From positions 371,975 to 435,974 of the forward strand of contig NZ_JARBUY010000001.1 in NCBI RefSeq assembly GCF_028882255.1: a stretch of 64,000 bases of DNA, given 5' to 3'. Shown piece after piece: positions 17,314-25,925 of this stretch (positions are counted from its first letter, which is position 1; every line of letters starts with the position of its first letter). Below the pieces are notes generated by a model. It did not search any database. It was not told the origin of the DNA and saw only the letters and a list, made by a program, of their open reading frames with translations. The DNA comes from Maribacter polysaccharolyticus (lineage in GTDB: Bacteria > Bacteroidota > Bacteroidia > Flavobacteriales > Flavobacteriaceae). Made by a program: the position numbers and the translations under genes.

Positions 17314-19290
17314 TCAATAAGCGTGTAGGTCTAACAAGGCACTTTCGAACCTACCCTTGGATAAGTAATTGTCCTCCAAAGATTTGGCAAATGGTATGGG
17401 CGTTTCCAAACTTCCCACACGTCGTACGGGAGCATCGAGATATTCAAAACAATTTTCCATGACCATCGCGGAAATGTCACTTCCTATGCCTCCGAAAAGG
17501 CTGTCCTCTTGAAGAATGATGAGTTTTCCCGTTTTTTTTACGGATCGGTACACGGCTTCGATATCCAAAGGTTGCAAGCAACGTAGATCGATTACGTCCG
17601 CATTGATGTTTTGATGTTTTTCCAAGGTTTCCAATACCCAATGTACCCCTGCCCCATAACTGACAATGCTTATAGCATCCCCTTCCCGGAGTATACTTGC
17701 CTTACCAAAGGGCAAGGTGTAATAATCCTCGGGTACATTTTGATATATGCTTCGGTACAGCCCCTTATGCTCAAAAAACAATACGGGGTTAGGGTCGTTT
17801 ATGGCCGTGGCCAACAACCCTTTGGCATCATACGGAAATGCAGGATACACCACTTTCAAGCCTGGGGTTTTGGTAAACCACGCTTCATTGGTCTGGGAAT
17901 GGAAGGGTCCGGCCGCAACGCCCCCGCCGCAAGGCATACGAATGACCACATCGGCGTTTTCACCCCATCGATAGTGCGATTTGGCCAAATAATTCACGAT
18001 GGGATTGAATCCCGAACTCACAAAATCGGCAAATTGCATTTCCATGACCGCCTTCATCCCGTTTATCGACAATCCCATTGCGGCCGAAACAATGGCCGAT
18101 TCACAAATTGGGGTATTGCGTACTCGGTCGTTCCCGAAAGCTTCGACAAATCCTTCGGTTATTTTAAAGACACCACCATATTCCGCAATATCCTGCCCTA
18201 GGAGAACGAGGTTGTCATGCCGTTGCATGGATTGTTTCAAACCTACCGATATGGCGTCTACCAGCCTAATGTTCTTTACGTTGGTCCCCGGTTCAACCTG
18301 CTTATAGGCGAACGGTCTGTACACATCCCCAAGCTCCAGGCCCGTGTCGGGGACTATTTCTTTCTCTTCAAAGGCTTTTTTCAGATGCCCATCGATTTCC
18401 TGAATGATCTCCGTCTTATAAATCACCTCCTGCCTTTCGGTAAGAATGTCGGTATTGCGCAAATACTGGGCATAATTGAGAAGAGGGTCTTTGGCCGCCC
18501 ATTGGTCCATCAGTTCTTGGGGCACATATTTGGTGCCACTGGCCTCTTCATGCCCGCGCATACGAAACGTCTTGAATTCCACCATGACCGGGCGGGGATT
18601 TTCACGAATGCTTTTGCATAGGGCATCGATCTTCGTATAGACTTCCAAGATGTTGTTTCCTTCCACGATATGGGACTCCATGCCATATCCGATACCCTTG
18701 TCCGCCAAATGTTCGCATTTGAATTGTTCCTGCGTGGGTGTCGAGAGTCCGTACCCATTGTTCTCAATACAGAAGAGCACGGGTAATCCCCAAACCGCCG
18801 CTACGTTCAGTGCCTCATGAAAATCCCCTTCACTCGTAGCCCCTTCACCCGTAAATACGGCCGTCACCCTTTTTTCTTGCCGTAAGAGGGAAGCCAAGGC
18901 AATACCGTCGGCAACCCCCAATTGAGGTCCCAAATGCGAAATCATCCCTACGATCTTATAGGCTTGGGTGCCAAAATGAAAACTACGGTCCCGCCCCTTG
19001 GTAAAACCACCAACCTTACCTTGCCATTGCGAAAAAAGACGGAATAATGGGATATTCCGGGTAGTGAACACCCCTAGATTGCGATGCATGGGCAAAATAT
19101 ACTCCATTGGGTCCATTGCCGTGGCCACCCCTACCGCAATGGCTTCTTGCCCTATACCGCTAAACCATTTCGATATTTTGCCCTGTCTCAATAATATCAA
19201 CATTTTTTCCTCGATCATACGAGGTTTCAACATCGCCTTATAAAGCTGTAACTTGATGTTGTCATCGAGATTGTAGTTGGAGTATTCCAT
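17314..19290 (-). CDS. Fused alpha/beta E1 of a 2-oxoacid dehydrogenase complex
   Basis: A 658-residue fusion. The N-terminal half is the E1 alpha type: thiamine diphosphate motif FTGEGATSEGDFHEALNVAAVWGLPVLFCIENNG near residue 150. The C-terminal half, from about residue 330, is the E1 beta transketolase-like part (SVGLKQSMQRHDNLVLLGQDIAEYGGVFKITEG, then a transketolase C-terminal domain). The enzyme decarboxylates a branched-chain 2-oxoacid or pyruvate and passes the acyl group to the E2 lipoate. E2 and E3 are not nearby. I chose ATG 19290; a TTG at 19314 is in frame. A second, different E1 starts at 62948. Confidence 0.9.
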   Translation of the reverse strand: MEYSNYNLDDNIKLQLYKAMLKPRMIEEKMLILLRQGKISKWFSGIGQEAIAVGVATAMDPMEYILPMHRNLGVFTTRNIPLFRLFSQWQGKVGGFTKGRDRSFHFGTQAYKIVGMISHLGPQLGVADGIALASLLRQEKRVTAVFTGEGATSEGDFHEALNVAAVWGLPVLFCIENNGYGLSTPTQEQFKCEHLADKGIGYGMESHIVEGNNILEVYTKIDALCKSIRENPRPVMVEFKTFRMRGHEEASGTKYVPQELMDQWAAKDPLLNYAQYLRNTDILTERQEVIYKTEIIQEIDGHLKKAFEEKEIVPDTGLELGDVYRPFAYKQVEPGTNVKNIRLVDAISVGLKQSMQRHDNLVLLGQDIAEYGGVFKITEGFVEAFGNDRVRNTPICESAIVSAAMGLSINGMKAVMEMQFADFVSSGFNPIVNYLAKSHYRWGENADVVIRMPCGGGVAAGPFHSQTNEAWFTKTPGLKVVYPAFPYDAKGLLATAINDPNPVLFFEHKGLYRSIYQNVPEDYYTLPFGKASILREGDAISIVSYGAGVHWVLETLEKHQNINADVIDLRCLQPLDIEAVYRSVKKTGKLIILQEDSLFGGIGSDISAMVMENCFEYLDAPVRRVGSLETPIPFAKSLEDNYLSKGRFESALLDLHAY

Positions 19291-19390
19291 GGTCGCCTTT
19301 TCGTAATGGTTCAACTAAGGAGCATAAATGTAACAAAAAAGATAGGAGGACCATCAAAACGTACGCCCCTTTCAATTCAACATTAATTCG

Positions 19391-19398
19391 TAATTTTG
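19391..19398 (+). promoter_or_regulatory. -7 promoter box of the oxygenase gene
   Basis: TAATTTTG matches the Bacteroidetes -7 consensus TAnnTTTG and lies 21 bases before ATG 19420. A TTTCAATTC stretch about 20 bases upstream could be the -33 part. Confidence 0.6.
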
Positions 19399-19419
19399 GA
19401 TTCAGCAAAAAATTCAATC

Positions 19420-20370
19420 ATGAACGCAATACCCAGTGTGGATTTACAGGATTTCGTTTCCGGGGATCCCCAAAGAAAACAGCAATTCATTACCCAAATA
19501 GGGAATGCCTTTGAGCAGATCGGCTTTGTGGCCTTAAGCGGACATTTTCTTTCGGACACCTTGGTCGATGACCTTTACAAGGAAATAAAGAACTTCTTTG
19601 ACCTTCCCCAAGAGGTTAAGGACAAATATGAAATCGAAGGCATTGGTGGGCAACGCGGCTACACTTCCTTTGGAAAGGAACATGCGAAAGGGAAAAAGGA
19701 AGGGGATCTAAAGGAATTTTGGCATTTTGGCCAATATGTGGTCGACAACCCAAAATTGGAAGCGGAATATCCCGACAATATCATGGTAACCGAATTGGAA
19801 AAATTCAATACGGTCGGCAAGGAAGCCTATAAGATGCTCGAGAAAACCGCAAAATATGTTTTAAGGGCACTGGCATTACATTTGGATTTGGATGAGTTTT
19901 ATTTTGATGAATTCATATTGAACGGTAACTCCATATTGAGGCCCATCCACTACCCCCCAATTAAAACCGAACCAAAAAACGCCGTTAGGGCCGCTGCCCA
20001 TGGCGATATCAACCTCATTACCTTATTGATGGGTGCCCATGGTCGAGGGCTACAGGTCATGAACCGTAAGGGGGAATGGGTAGATGCCATCGCCCAACCC
20101 GATCAATTGATGATCAATGTCGGGGATATGCTATCGAGACATACCAACAATAAGTTGAAATCGACCATACACCAAGTGGTGAACCCACCCAAGGAATTGT
20201 GGGGAACCTCCCGATATTCGATTCCTTTTTTCATGCATCCGATCAGTGAAATGCCATTGAATTGCCTGGAAAACTGTATCGATGCGGAACATCCCAAACA
20301 GTTCGAGGACATCACTGCAGGTGAATTCCTTCACGAAAGGCTTATCGAATTGGGATTGATAAAAAAGTAA
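19420..20370 (+). CDS. 2-oxoglutarate/Fe(II) oxygenase, isopenicillin N synthase-like
   Basis: About 316 residues from ATG 19420. An N-terminal DIOX_N-type part (IPSVDLQDFVSGDPQRKQQF) is followed by the jelly-roll core. The iron ligands are the H-x-D of AAHGDINLITLL (His near residue 194) and His near 251 (STIHQVV). The 2-oxoglutarate-binding R-x-S is at about 265 (RYSIPFF). It is soluble and cytoplasmic. The substrate is unknown; no biosynthetic cluster surrounds it. It ends 3 bases before the SUI1 gene, so the two are co-transcribed. Confidence 0.85.
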   Translation: MNAIPSVDLQDFVSGDPQRKQQFITQIGNAFEQIGFVALSGHFLSDTLVDDLYKEIKNFFDLPQEVKDKYEIEGIGGQRGYTSFGKEHAKGKKEGDLKEFWHFGQYVVDNPKLEAEYPDNIMVTELEKFNTVGKEAYKMLEKTAKYVLRALALHLDLDEFYFDEFILNGNSILRPIHYPPIKTEPKNAVRAAAHGDINLITLLMGAHGRGLQVMNRKGEWVDAIAQPDQLMINVGDMLSRHTNNKLKSTIHQVVNPPKELWGTSRYSIPFFMHPISEMPLNCLENCIDAEHPKQFEDITAGEFLHERLIELGLIKK

Positions 20371-20373
20371 ATT

Positions 20374-20700
20374 ATGGATTTAAGCGATCAACTGAAGCAA
20401 CTTTTCCCCGATCACGAGCCTTCAAAAGAGGAGACCACTGTCCCGAAATCGGATATTTGGCTGCAAGAGGCCCCAATTATATGCAAATATGAGAAACGCA
20501 AGGGCAAACCCATAACCATTTTGGAAGGGTATACCGGTGCGGATAGTGATTTTAAAACGCTGACCAAGGAGCTAAAAACGAAATTAAGCGTTGGTGGCTC
20601 ATATAAAAATGAACAAATTATCATACAGGGTGATTATCGTGATAAAATCATGCAAATACTTATTAACAAAGGATTTAAAGTAAAGCGCGTGGGTGGTTGA
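20374..20700 (+). CDS. SUI1/eIF1-like translation factor (YciH family)
   Basis: A 108-residue protein with a C-terminal SUI1 domain: RKGKPITILEGYTGADSDFKTLTKELKTKL, then VGGSYKNEQIIIQGDYRDKIMQIL and GFKVKRVGG. The YciH family resembles eukaryotic initiation factor 1 and affects start-site fidelity on the small ribosomal subunit. The first ~35 residues are variable. It starts 3 bases after the oxygenase stop codon, so the two are probably read from one message. Confidence 0.9.
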   Translation: MDLSDQLKQLFPDHEPSKEETTVPKSDIWLQEAPIICKYEKRKGKPITILEGYTGADSDFKTLTKELKTKLSVGGSYKNEQIIIQGDYRDKIMQILINKGFKVKRVGG

Positions 20701-20814
20701 ATACACCGGTAACCCGAATTGGTTTTTTAGGGTTGCGTAGTTTACTGTTAATTTTTTTTGTAATTTTCGATTAAATGTTACTTTTATTCGCCGAAACTTA
20801 AAACAAACCTAAAG

Positions 20815-21747
20815 ATGAGTTCCCTATTACATATAACCAATGGTGATAGCCTGACCGATAGGTTAAGGTCCATGAACCTGAAAGGAGATATTATAACGTG
20901 GCGCGAAATGCTCTGCGAAGGAAAGACCTTGACCACTGTTGGAAGTGAAACTTTTTGGAAAACCCGTTTCGAGTTTTTGAATAAAAATTACAAAGTGTCC
21001 AAATCCTGGTTTATCGAAAAGACCTTAAAGGAATACCGCTCCCTTTGTAACCACAAACAACAAGATGAAATCGTTCTTTGGTTTGAGTATGACCTGTTCT
21101 GCCAAATAAATATGTTAGCGGTTATCAGCTGGTTGAAGACCCACCGTAAATATGCCCAAATTACCTTGGTAAGCTGCGGAAAAGAGGACGAAACCGATAA
21201 AATGTACGGATTTAACGAACTGAATGATGACCGTTTGATCCAACTTTTCGAAGGCAGAAGGGAATTAAGCCAAGACGACATAGAATATGCGGATTATGTA
21301 TGGCAATTGTATTGTAGCGACAACCCGATACGTTTAGAGAACCTTACCGATTTCAACAACTACGAGTTCGAATATCTGTCCGGCGCCATTACGGCACATC
21401 TTAAACGGTTCCCGACCATTAAAAACGGGCTTAATGAGTTGGAAAACCATATTTTAAGGCTATCGGTCGATAAAAAACCACAATCGAGAAAAGAACTATT
21501 ATCCACAATCATCCACGATCAGGGACTATATGGTTTTGGGGACACCCAAATCGATCGGATCATTACTACGTTAAAACCCCTTTACCACACCTTCAACCCT
21601 GTACGCTTAACCAAAAAAGGAAAAGAAATATTGGAAGCCCAGACAAGTTACTACGCTTGTATCCAAGATAATGATGCCTATTTGGGAGGCGCCCTTAAAT
21701 ACAACTACCTTTACAATACCGAATCTAACAGAATACTAAAATTATAG
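20815..21747 (+). CDS. DUF1835 domain protein
   Basis: A 310-residue soluble protein. The N-terminus LLHITNGDSLTDRLRSMNLKGDIITWREMLCEGKT is the DUF1835 hallmark; the middle holds EIVLWFEYDLFCQINML. The family is of unknown function. The short gap (1 base) to the nucleoside phosphorylase gene shows translational coupling, so a role in nucleotide metabolism is a reasonable inference. A promoter-like TACTTTTA (about 20777) precedes the ATG at 20815. Confidence 0.8.
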   Translation: MSSLLHITNGDSLTDRLRSMNLKGDIITWREMLCEGKTLTTVGSETFWKTRFEFLNKNYKVSKSWFIEKTLKEYRSLCNHKQQDEIVLWFEYDLFCQINMLAVISWLKTHRKYAQITLVSCGKEDETDKMYGFNELNDDRLIQLFEGRRELSQDDIEYADYVWQLYCSDNPIRLENLTDFNNYEFEYLSGAITAHLKRFPTIKNGLNELENHILRLSVDKKPQSRKELLSTIIHDQGLYGFGDTQIDRIITTLKPLYHTFNPVRLTKKGKEILEAQTSYYACIQDNDAYLGGALKYNYLYNTESNRILKL

Positions 21748-21748
21748 C

Positions 21749-22615
21749 ATGTTAGAAGCTTCCGAGCTTATCCTGAATGCGGATAACAGCATCTATCACC
21801 TTAACTTATTACCTGAAGACATAGCGGATACCATTATCATTGTAGGCGACCAAAATCGTGTGCCCGAGGTTTCCAAGCATTTCGACAGTATAGAGGTCAA
21901 GAAAGAGAAACGGGAATTCGTTACCCATACCGGAGTGTTAAAAGGAAAACGAATCACCGCATTGTCTACCGGTATCGGTGCCGACAATATTGATATCGTG
22001 ATCAATGAATTGGATGCCTTGGCCAATATCGATTTCAAAACAAGGAAAATCAAGAAAAAGCCCAAACAGCTGAAAATCATCCGAATCGGCACTTCCGGGG
22101 CCATTCAGAAAGATATTCCCGTCGATTCCTTTGTTATGAGCGAATATGCGCTTGGTTTTGATGGGGTATTGCACTTTTATAAGCATGAGGGCATATGTGA
22201 CGAAGCCTTTTCCGAAGCTTTTGTGAAACACACCGACTGGTCCGATAAAAAACCCTGGCCCTACTTGGTGCCATGCGATGCTTCCTTACGGGAAACCCTG
22301 GCCTCAAATCGTATACGATATGGGGTAACCCTAACAAATTCAGGTTTTTACGGTCCACAAGGCCGAAAACTTCGCTTGGATGTACAAGACCCTTCCCTGA
22401 ATGATAAAATAGCCAATTTTAAATATGGGGATTTACGCATTACCAACCTGGAAATGGAATCCTCGGCCATTTACGGACTTTGTAAGCTCTTGGGTCACCA
22501 AGCCCTATCCATGAACTGCATCATCGCCAATAGGGTATTGGGCGAATTTTCGGAAAACCCTAGAAAAACCATAAACAGCCTGATTGCTTACACGTTGGAC
22601 CGACTTACCCGATAA
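21749..22615 (+). CDS. Nucleoside phosphorylase (uridine phosphorylase-like)
   Basis: A 288-residue PNP/UDP-family enzyme. Visible are IIIVGDQNRVPEVSKHF near residue 29, TGIGADNIDIVINELDAL, IRIGTSGAIQKDIPV near 110, and LEMESSAIYGLCKLLGH, where the glutamates bind ribose. It splits a nucleoside with phosphate to a base and ribose 1-phosphate. Uridine or purine preference cannot be told by eye. It is coupled to DUF1835. A copy of the palindrome ATCGTATACGAT lies inside the gene at 22308-22319. Confidence 0.85.
   Translation: MLEASELILNADNSIYHLNLLPEDIADTIIIVGDQNRVPEVSKHFDSIEVKKEKREFVTHTGVLKGKRITALSTGIGADNIDIVINELDALANIDFKTRKIKKKPKQLKIIRIGTSGAIQKDIPVDSFVMSEYALGFDGVLHFYKHEGICDEAFSEAFVKHTDWSDKKPWPYLVPCDASLRETLASNRIRYGVTLTNSGFYGPQGRKLRLDVQDPSLNDKIANFKYGDLRITNLEMESSAIYGLCKLLGHQALSMNCIIANRVLGEFSENPRKTINSLIAYTLDRLTR
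22309..22318. promoter_or_regulatory. Palindrome ATCGTATACGAT, isolated copy
   Basis: A perfect copy of the 12-bp palindrome (core shown here) within the nucleoside phosphorylase coding sequence, about 8 kb left of the main cluster at 30.2-32.4 kb. Confidence 0.5.
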
Positions 22616-22653
22616 CCTGTTTTACGCTTCATCCAAAAATTCCAAAAAGGCCC

Positions 22654-22661
22654 TATCTTTG
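22654..22661 (+). promoter_or_regulatory. -7 promoter box of the substrate-binding protein gene
   Basis: TATCTTTG fits TAnnTTTG and lies about 55 bases before the ATG at 22717. The first part of the message would carry a short leader. Confidence 0.55.
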
Positions 22662-22716
22662 AAAGGAAGCGACAGCACCTGCTCACAACAACTTTGACAT
22701 TTTATCGAATGGACAT

Positions 22717-23571
22717 ATGAAAAAAGTAAAAATCATCGGGGTCCCCGAACATTTCAACATGCCTTGGCATTTGGCCATCGAAGAAGGCGCCTTTGAAGAA
22801 AGGGGCATTGACCTCGAATGGACCGATATTCCAGAGGGTACGGGTAAAATGTGCCAAATGCTCCAAAATAGGGAAACCGATTTGGCCATTATCTTAACCG
22901 AAGGTCTAGTAAAAAGCATTACGGAAGGGAATCCCTCCAAAATCGTTCAGGAATATATCGCTTCCCCCCTGCTATGGGGAATACATGTAGGTGCCAATAG
23001 CCCATATCGCTCCATTATGGAACTTGAAGGCCGCAAAGCGGCTATCAGCAGGTTTGGGAGCGGTAGTCATCTCATGGCCTATGTAAATGCCCAAAACGAA
23101 GGCTGGGAAACCGATGGATTGCAGTTCGAGGTCGTCAACGATTTGGATGGGGCCGTCAAAGCCTTGACGACGGGTACGGCCGATTATTTTATGTGGGAAC
23201 ACTTTACCACCAAACCGCTGGTAGACCAAAAAGTATTCAGAAGGTTGGGCGACTGCCCAACCCCTTGGCCATGTTTCGTCATCGCCGCAACCGATGACTT
23301 TATCAAGGAGGAAGGCACCACCTTACGGCATATTTTGGAAATCATAAATGGCTACACCACCGAATTCAAACAGATACCCAGTATGGATCGCACCCTCGCC
23401 AACCGCTATGGCCAAAAACTGGAAGATATTCAGGAATGGATGTCACTCACCCAATGGAGTCAATCACCCATAAAAACAAAAACCATTGATATAGTGAATT
23501 ATACACTATTTCAATTAAAGTTAATATTGAAACAAAAAAAGTATAACGAGCTCACCTATAACCAAGATTAG
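22717..23571 (+). CDS. Periplasmic-binding-protein-like protein (NMT1/THI5 fold), no signal peptide
   Basis: A 284-residue protein of the ABC substrate-binding fold: IIGVPEHFNMPWHLAIEEGAFEERGIDLEW at the N-terminus, EGTGKMCQMLQNRETDLAIILTEG, and LKALTTGTADYFMWEHFTTKPL-like motifs of the NMT1 family. It starts directly with MKKVKIIGV and has no signal peptide or lipobox, so it appears cytoplasmic. No permease or ATPase gene lies nearby. A role in binding or making a pyrimidine-type cofactor is possible but unsupported. The start is well placed after the TATCTTTG box. Confidence 0.75.
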   Translation: MKKVKIIGVPEHFNMPWHLAIEEGAFEERGIDLEWTDIPEGTGKMCQMLQNRETDLAIILTEGLVKSITEGNPSKIVQEYIASPLLWGIHVGANSPYRSIMELEGRKAAISRFGSGSHLMAYVNAQNEGWETDGLQFEVVNDLDGAVKALTTGTADYFMWEHFTTKPLVDQKVFRRLGDCPTPWPCFVIAATDDFIKEEGTTLRHILEIINGYTTEFKQIPSMDRTLANRYGQKLEDIQEWMSLTQWSQSPIKTKTIDIVNYTLFQLKLILKQKKYNELTYNQD

Positions 23572-24084
23572 CCGGCCGTTTCCAAGGTTTCAATGGTATT
23601 GAAACAGCTTTCAGCAACCCACCAGGGCAATTCACCATACATTTTCCCCTTAACCCATGGGCCGACCTATCTTAAACCTTCGCAATCACCTTCCTGGGTC
23701 TATTCGCTGTTCGGAAACGGGCACGGTTTATGAACCCCTAAAAGGCAAATCGAAGGGTAATTCAAACGGGGGCATGTACAGATTACAAAAAGCATTCCGC
23801 TTTGGCGAATGGGGTTTGATCGATGGGACTAGGTGAACACCAAGCTTTATTGCATTTGGCCAACAGTTCGGTAAAAATGTCATGCCTATTTCCTTTTTGA
23901 TATATTGAATTATTTTTTATCACTGTATATCAATAACTTAAAATATATTAATTAAAGATTTTATTCATGTTGATTTATCAGGATTTTAAACTAATTTTAA
24001 GATTCCGGGACTTGACAAAACAGGTATTCCTTAGTAATTTAGAAACCGTATTTACAACTGTTCATTGATTTATTTGGTTATATC
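23572..24084. other. Gene-free stretch with a promoter before 24085
   Basis: About 510 bases without a credible gene. The right part is AT-rich. TTGAC at 24012-24016 and TAATTTAG at 24034-24041 are 19 bases apart, matching the flavobacterial -33/-7 layout, and would drive the gene at 24085. Confidence 0.5.
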
Positions 24085-24507
24085 ATGGAAAACAAAAACA
24101 CATCATTTCTTGGATTTTCGGTCTTGTTGTTTTTTCTGTTTTTGACGCCTTCCCTGGCAGCACAGACGTATTACGCACTTCAGATAGACCGTAAGATCCG
24201 TTTAAAGGCGGCGGATATCACCGCTGAATACCAACCCCGTTTGGTGATGGGCCCTGAACAGGCATTGGAGTTCCAAACAACCGTTGCCCGTTTCCTCGTG
24301 AAGAAAAAAACGGTGGAAGAAGACCGAAGCCTTTCCCCCAAGGCAAAGTATGAATTGTTAAAGCAATTGTCGAGCCGGGAAACCTCAGCGATGGCCGATG
24401 TACTGGAATCCTATCGTTGGCAGGAATACATGCGTATCAAAAAGGAGATCCAACCTATACCGAAACCCGGGGCCATAGGAATGGAGGATGCGATCGTCAT
24501 TCATTGA
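24085..24507 (+). CDS. Small secreted helical protein (paralogue of 14408)
   Basis: A 140-residue protein with a signal peptide (FLTPSLAAQ, cut near residue 27). The mature chain contains FLVKKKTVEEDRSLSPKAKYELLKQL, SSRETSAMADVL and YMRIKKEIQP, which align with the protein at 14408 (LSKADKAVMLKQL, YLKAKMKLQP). The last residues GMEDAIVIH are unique. Function unknown; probably periplasmic. It has its own promoter and stands alone, about 10 kb from its relatives. Confidence 0.7.
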   Translation: MENKNTSFLGFSVLLFFLFLTPSLAAQTYYALQIDRKIRLKAADITAEYQPRLVMGPEQALEFQTTVARFLVKKKTVEEDRSLSPKAKYELLKQLSSRETSAMADVLESYRWQEYMRIKKEIQPIPKPGAIGMEDAIVIH

Positions 24508-24546
24508 CCCCACTTACAGCAGCTGTCTGACCAAGAAACCATACGT

Positions 24547-25200
24547 TTACCAATCGATGGGCGCTTTGCCCATTTGTTCCAATAGCGCATTGGTGGTACT
24601 GAAATGCCTGTTCCCAAACCAATACCCACGGTTGGCACTTAATGGGGAAGGATGGCCCGAGGTAAGGATATGGTGCTTGTTCCCATCGATCAACTTCGAT
24701 TTCTTCTTGGCATGGCCGCCCCAAAGCAAAAAAACAATGCCCTCACGCTCTTCGGATATGGCCCTTATTACATTATCGGTAAAGGTTTCCCATCCTTTTC
24801 TTTGATGGCTTCCCGCTTCATGCGCCCTTACGGTCAAGATGGCATTCAAAAGCAAAACCCCTTGATCGGCCCATCGCTCCAGATTACCACTTTTGGGATA
24901 GGGATTGCCCAAATCGGCGGCTATCTCCTTAAATATATTGACCAAGGAAGGAGGATGCGGTATGCCGTCCGAAACCGAAAAACAGAGTCCGTTTGCCTGA
25001 TGGGGCCCATGATAGGGGTCCTGCCCTAAGATGACCACCTTGGTTTTTTCGAACTGACTATGGTCGAAAGCGGCAAAAATCCGTTTATCCGGAGGATAAC
25101 AGGTATGCATCGTATATTCTTCTTTGATAAATTCGACCAACCCTTTAAAATAGGGCTGGTCAAATTCGGATTCCAAGGGCTGTTTCCAGCTTTTTTCCAT
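24547..25200 (-). CDS. ung: Uracil-DNA glycosylase, family 1
   Basis: About 217 residues from ATG 25200 (an ATG 4 codons upstream at 25212 is in frame). The catalytic water-activating loop GQDPYHGPHQANGLCFSV and the DNA-intercalation loop HPSPLSANRGYWFG are both intact. It removes uracil from DNA as the first step of base-excision repair in the cytoplasm. The promoter box TAATTTTG (minus strand, 25261-25268) lies about 60 bases upstream. Length is normal for the family. Confidence 0.97.
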   Translation of the reverse strand: MEKSWKQPLESEFDQPYFKGLVEFIKEEYTMHTCYPPDKRIFAAFDHSQFEKTKVVILGQDPYHGPHQANGLCFSVSDGIPHPPSLVNIFKEIAADLGNPYPKSGNLERWADQGVLLLNAILTVRAHEAGSHQRKGWETFTDNVIRAISEEREGIVFLLWGGHAKKKSKLIDGNKHHILTSGHPSPLSANRGYWFGNRHFSTTNALLEQMGKAPIDW

Positions 25201-25260
25201 GCTTAGGGTCATAAAGATCGTTCTTTCGATGGTTCCGATGAAAAAGACTATTGTTCATGC

Positions 25261-25268
25261 CAAAATTA
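25261..25268 (-). promoter_or_regulatory. -7 promoter box of ung
   Basis: On the minus strand this reads TAATTTTG, matching TAnnTTTG, about 60 bases before the ung start. Confidence 0.55.
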
Positions 25269-25925
25269 GGGAAAATCAGTAGAATCCTATCCGGCACCCG
25301 TAAAGACAAAACCCCATATATCCAATTTGTTCACCGAACCCCTACTGCCCTACGGATCGCAGACGTTCCCTAAACCTTGTCATCCAAACCATAAGGGATT
25401 CCGGGGAACCATCCATTCGTTACTGGGGCATTGACCGTTTGCCCCTTCCATGTTTTGGCCAGCCCCTCCTTACCTGCTCTAAATGGATTCCCGGAACGTG
25501 ACCAGTGACACCCAATAAATCGAATCGAACGATCAAGAAGTCGAGTACCGGTAGCAGTTGGCCCTATGGGCCATTACGTCCCAAACCCCGGGAGAATGTT
25601 CAGAAACGAAACTCCCAGGTTTTATAAAGGACGGGGCCATCGAAAAAAAGTCATTAAATCGGTTGGTAGACGTGGCACCTTACAATTGTGTTTGTTTATA
25701 TCGATGCCAATGTTTATATTTGGTACACTGGTGATTTAAGGATTTCACAATCCTTAATTTATAGACTACCTTATTTTAAGGTATGCTACGTACGGCGATT
25801 CACCACTTCTATAGGCAACCCCTTGACTATAGCTTGAAAACAATTCCCCTTCCTCTTTCAAAGTCCATAAATCTGTTGAATGACCAATAGTTTAGCATTA
25901 ATTGTGCTTCCTAAACAACAACATT
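25269..25925. other. Gene-free stretch with promoter and leader hairpins for the ATP-grasp gene
   Basis: About 650 bases without a credible gene. TTTG at 25691-25694 and TATATTTG at 25715-25722 are 20 bases apart and form a near-ideal promoter. The message would begin near 25729 and carry about 200 untranslated bases. Two perfect hairpins follow at once: TTAAGGATT with AATCCTTAA (25735-25756) and ACCTTA with TAAGGT (about 25768-25782). The rest shows no named structure. Confidence 0.5.
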
